Of a stretch of 6,063 nucleotides of DNA, positions 5,150-6,063 are shown piece after piece. The notes beneath the pieces are model-generated. The model did no database searches, was not told where the DNA came from, and was given only the letters and a program-made list of their open reading frames with translations. The stretch's first letter is position 1; every line of letters begins with the position of its first letter. The stretch covers positions 1-6,063 of the forward strand of contig DATCPY010000056.1 of NCBI GenBank assembly GCA_036569845.1. Reading direction: 5' to 3'. The stretch is from UBA4735 sp036569845. GTDB taxonomy: Bacteria > Chloroflexota > Limnocylindria > P2-11E. The position numbers were made by a program, and so were the translations under genes.

Positions 5150-6063
5150 TCGCGCTCGCGGCCCTCGTGCTCGCGGCGGGCGCGACGCTGGCGGTCGTCG
5201 CGGACTCGTGGCGGTATCACGATCTCTGGTGCTTCTATCACGGCGGCCAGGCGGTGCTCCTTCGCGTGGATCCCTATGACGGCCCGACGTGGAGCGCGCT
5301 GACCGCCGACCCCTCGCGCTTCGACGGATCTCGCGTGGTGAAGGCGCCGTGTCCGGGCGCGTTCGGCTACCCGTACTGGAGTGCCTTGGCCTTCGCGCCC
5401 CTCGCACTGGTGCCGTACGACATCGCGGCCGGCCTGTGGGGAGCGCTGCTCGTTGCGGGGGTCATCGGCGGCGTCGCGCTGCTCATTCGCGCGACGGCCG
5501 CGCCGGCGCTCCTGGTCGCGGCGATCGCAGCGGGCTCGCTCTCCTTGATCCAGGTGCTCGCGTTCGGCCAGCTGACCGGTGTGCTCCTACCGCTGCTCGG
5601 CCTCTCGCTGCTCGCGCGGCCCGCGTGGTCGGGCGTCGCCGCCGCGCTGCTGCTCCTCAAGCCGCAGCTCGGCGCGCTGTACGCGGCCGCGCTTGTTCGG
5701 CGCGACGCCGACCGCGGTGATCTCCGGCCGCTGTGGTCGGCGATCGTCGCGACCGCGGTGCTCGTGGTGGAGTCCGTCGCGGCGTTCCCGGCGTGGCCGG
5801 GAGAGTGGCTGCACGAGTTGACGACGAATCGCGTCGAAATCGCGCGACCGCTTCCGACCGCCGCAGGTCTCGCGACGCTCGTCTTCGGCGACGCGCGGAT
5901 CGCGGTCGTCCTCATCGCGGCGCTCGTGGGCGCCGTCTGGCTGATCGCCCGCGGACGGCGCATCGATCGCGTCACCTACGCCGCCATCGCGATCGCGGTC
6001 GCGCTCTTCGCGGTGCCGTACGCGTACAGCTATGACCACCTGTTCCTGGTGTTGCCCTGGGCC
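5125..6063 (+). CDS. polytopic membrane glycosyltransferase-like protein (GT87/DUF2029), 3' partial
   Basis: A frame open to the window end encodes at least 313 residues of a multi-pass membrane protein. After MGRRAAG comes a first membrane helix (about 7-26), then a loop with D33 and DLWCFYHGGQAVLLRVDPYD. FGYPYWSALAFAPLALVPY follows (80-98), then helices near 104-121, 128-147, 150-164, 170-190, 205-221, 259-275 and 285-298. GQ at 148-149, KPQ at 179-181 and PYAYSYDHLFL (298-308) complete the pattern of the DUF2029/GT87 family. In that family, polyprenyl-phosphate-sugar-dependent mannosyl- or arabinosyltransferases such as PimE use an Asp after the first helix; D33 is the candidate here. I infer a lipid-linked sugar transferase in the cytoplasmic membrane with unknown acceptor. 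GTG 5125 is chosen because it is the only usual start that leaves a positively charged N-terminus before helix 1. It overlaps ruvB by 25 nt without a good Shine-Dalgarno. The C-terminus is outside the window. Confidence 0.85.
   Translation, partial: MGRRAAGLIALAALVLAAGATLAVVADSWRYHDLWCFYHGGQAVLLRVDPYDGPTWSALTADPSRFDGSRVVKAPCPGAFGYPYWSALAFAPLALVPYDIAAGLWGALLVAGVIGGVALLIRATAAPALLVAAIAAGSLSLIQVLAFGQLTGVLLPLLGLSLLARPAWSGVAAALLLLKPQLGALYAAALVRRDADRGDLRPLWSAIVATAVLVVESVAAFPAWPGEWLHELTTNRVEIARPLPTAAGLATLVFGDARIAVVLIAALVGAVWLIARGRRIDRVTYAAIAIAVALFAVPYAYSYDHLFLVLPWA

Noticed and set aside
3638..5407. 589-residue open frame on the minus strand across proS, ruvB and the membrane protein
   Set aside because: It is antisense to well-identified genes and Arg-rich, with no motif and no upstream signal. 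It is a GC-bias artefact.
5289..6035. Plus-strand open frames in other phases (5289-5720, 5733-6035) after ruvB
   Set aside because: They are Arg-rich and motif-free, while the frame starting at 5125 gives hydrophobic helices and GT87-type motifs over the same DNA.

Overview
The window is a strongly GC-rich, gene-dense bacterial segment with all genes on the plus strand. It is made mostly of housekeeping genes: the end of ispG (isoprenoid MEP pathway), a pentapeptide-repeat protein, a bactofilin, proS (prolyl-tRNA synthetase), ruvB (Holliday-junction branch migration motor), and the first 313 codons of a multi-pass membrane protein of the GT87/DUF2029 glycosyltransferase type. GTG starts, tiny or negative intergenic distances and very high third-position GC fit a free-living high-GC lineage. 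The ProRS active-site wording (an RPRxGLLRVREF type of motif 2) and an ispG..proS neighbourhood suggest a deep-branching group such as Chloroflexota or a related terrabacterial phylum. This taxonomic guess is an inference from memory and is not secure.

Layout: 1-1136 is ispG, cut at its 5' end by the window edge. About 1133-1870 is a Cys-rich pentapeptide-repeat ORF whose start is problematic. 1871-1942 is a 72-nt gap with regulatory-looking short repeats. 1943-2332 is the bactofilin, behind a strong Shine-Dalgarno. 2333-2402 is a 70-nt gap that opens with a short GC hairpin directly after the bactofilin stop. 2403-4115 is proS. 4112-5149 is ruvB, joined to proS by a GTGA overlap. 5125-6063 is the membrane protein, overlapping the end of ruvB by 25 nt and running off the window.

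Functionally, ispG and proS lie near each other in many bacteria (the uppS-cdsA-dxr-rseP-ispG-proS neighbourhood). Here two beta-helical genes (pentapeptide repeat and bactofilin) sit between them. Overlaps at ispG/pentapeptide, proS/ruvB and ruvB/GT87 imply translationally coupled blocks, probably ispG-pentapeptide, then bactofilin, then proS-ruvB-GT87.

I do not see a clearly new multi-gene system. The points most worth a second look are the pentapeptide ORF that lacks any ATG/GTG/TTG start in its coding 5' part, the overlapping alternative hairpins just before it, the Cys ladder in its beta-helix, and the shared short motifs in the two intergenic gaps.
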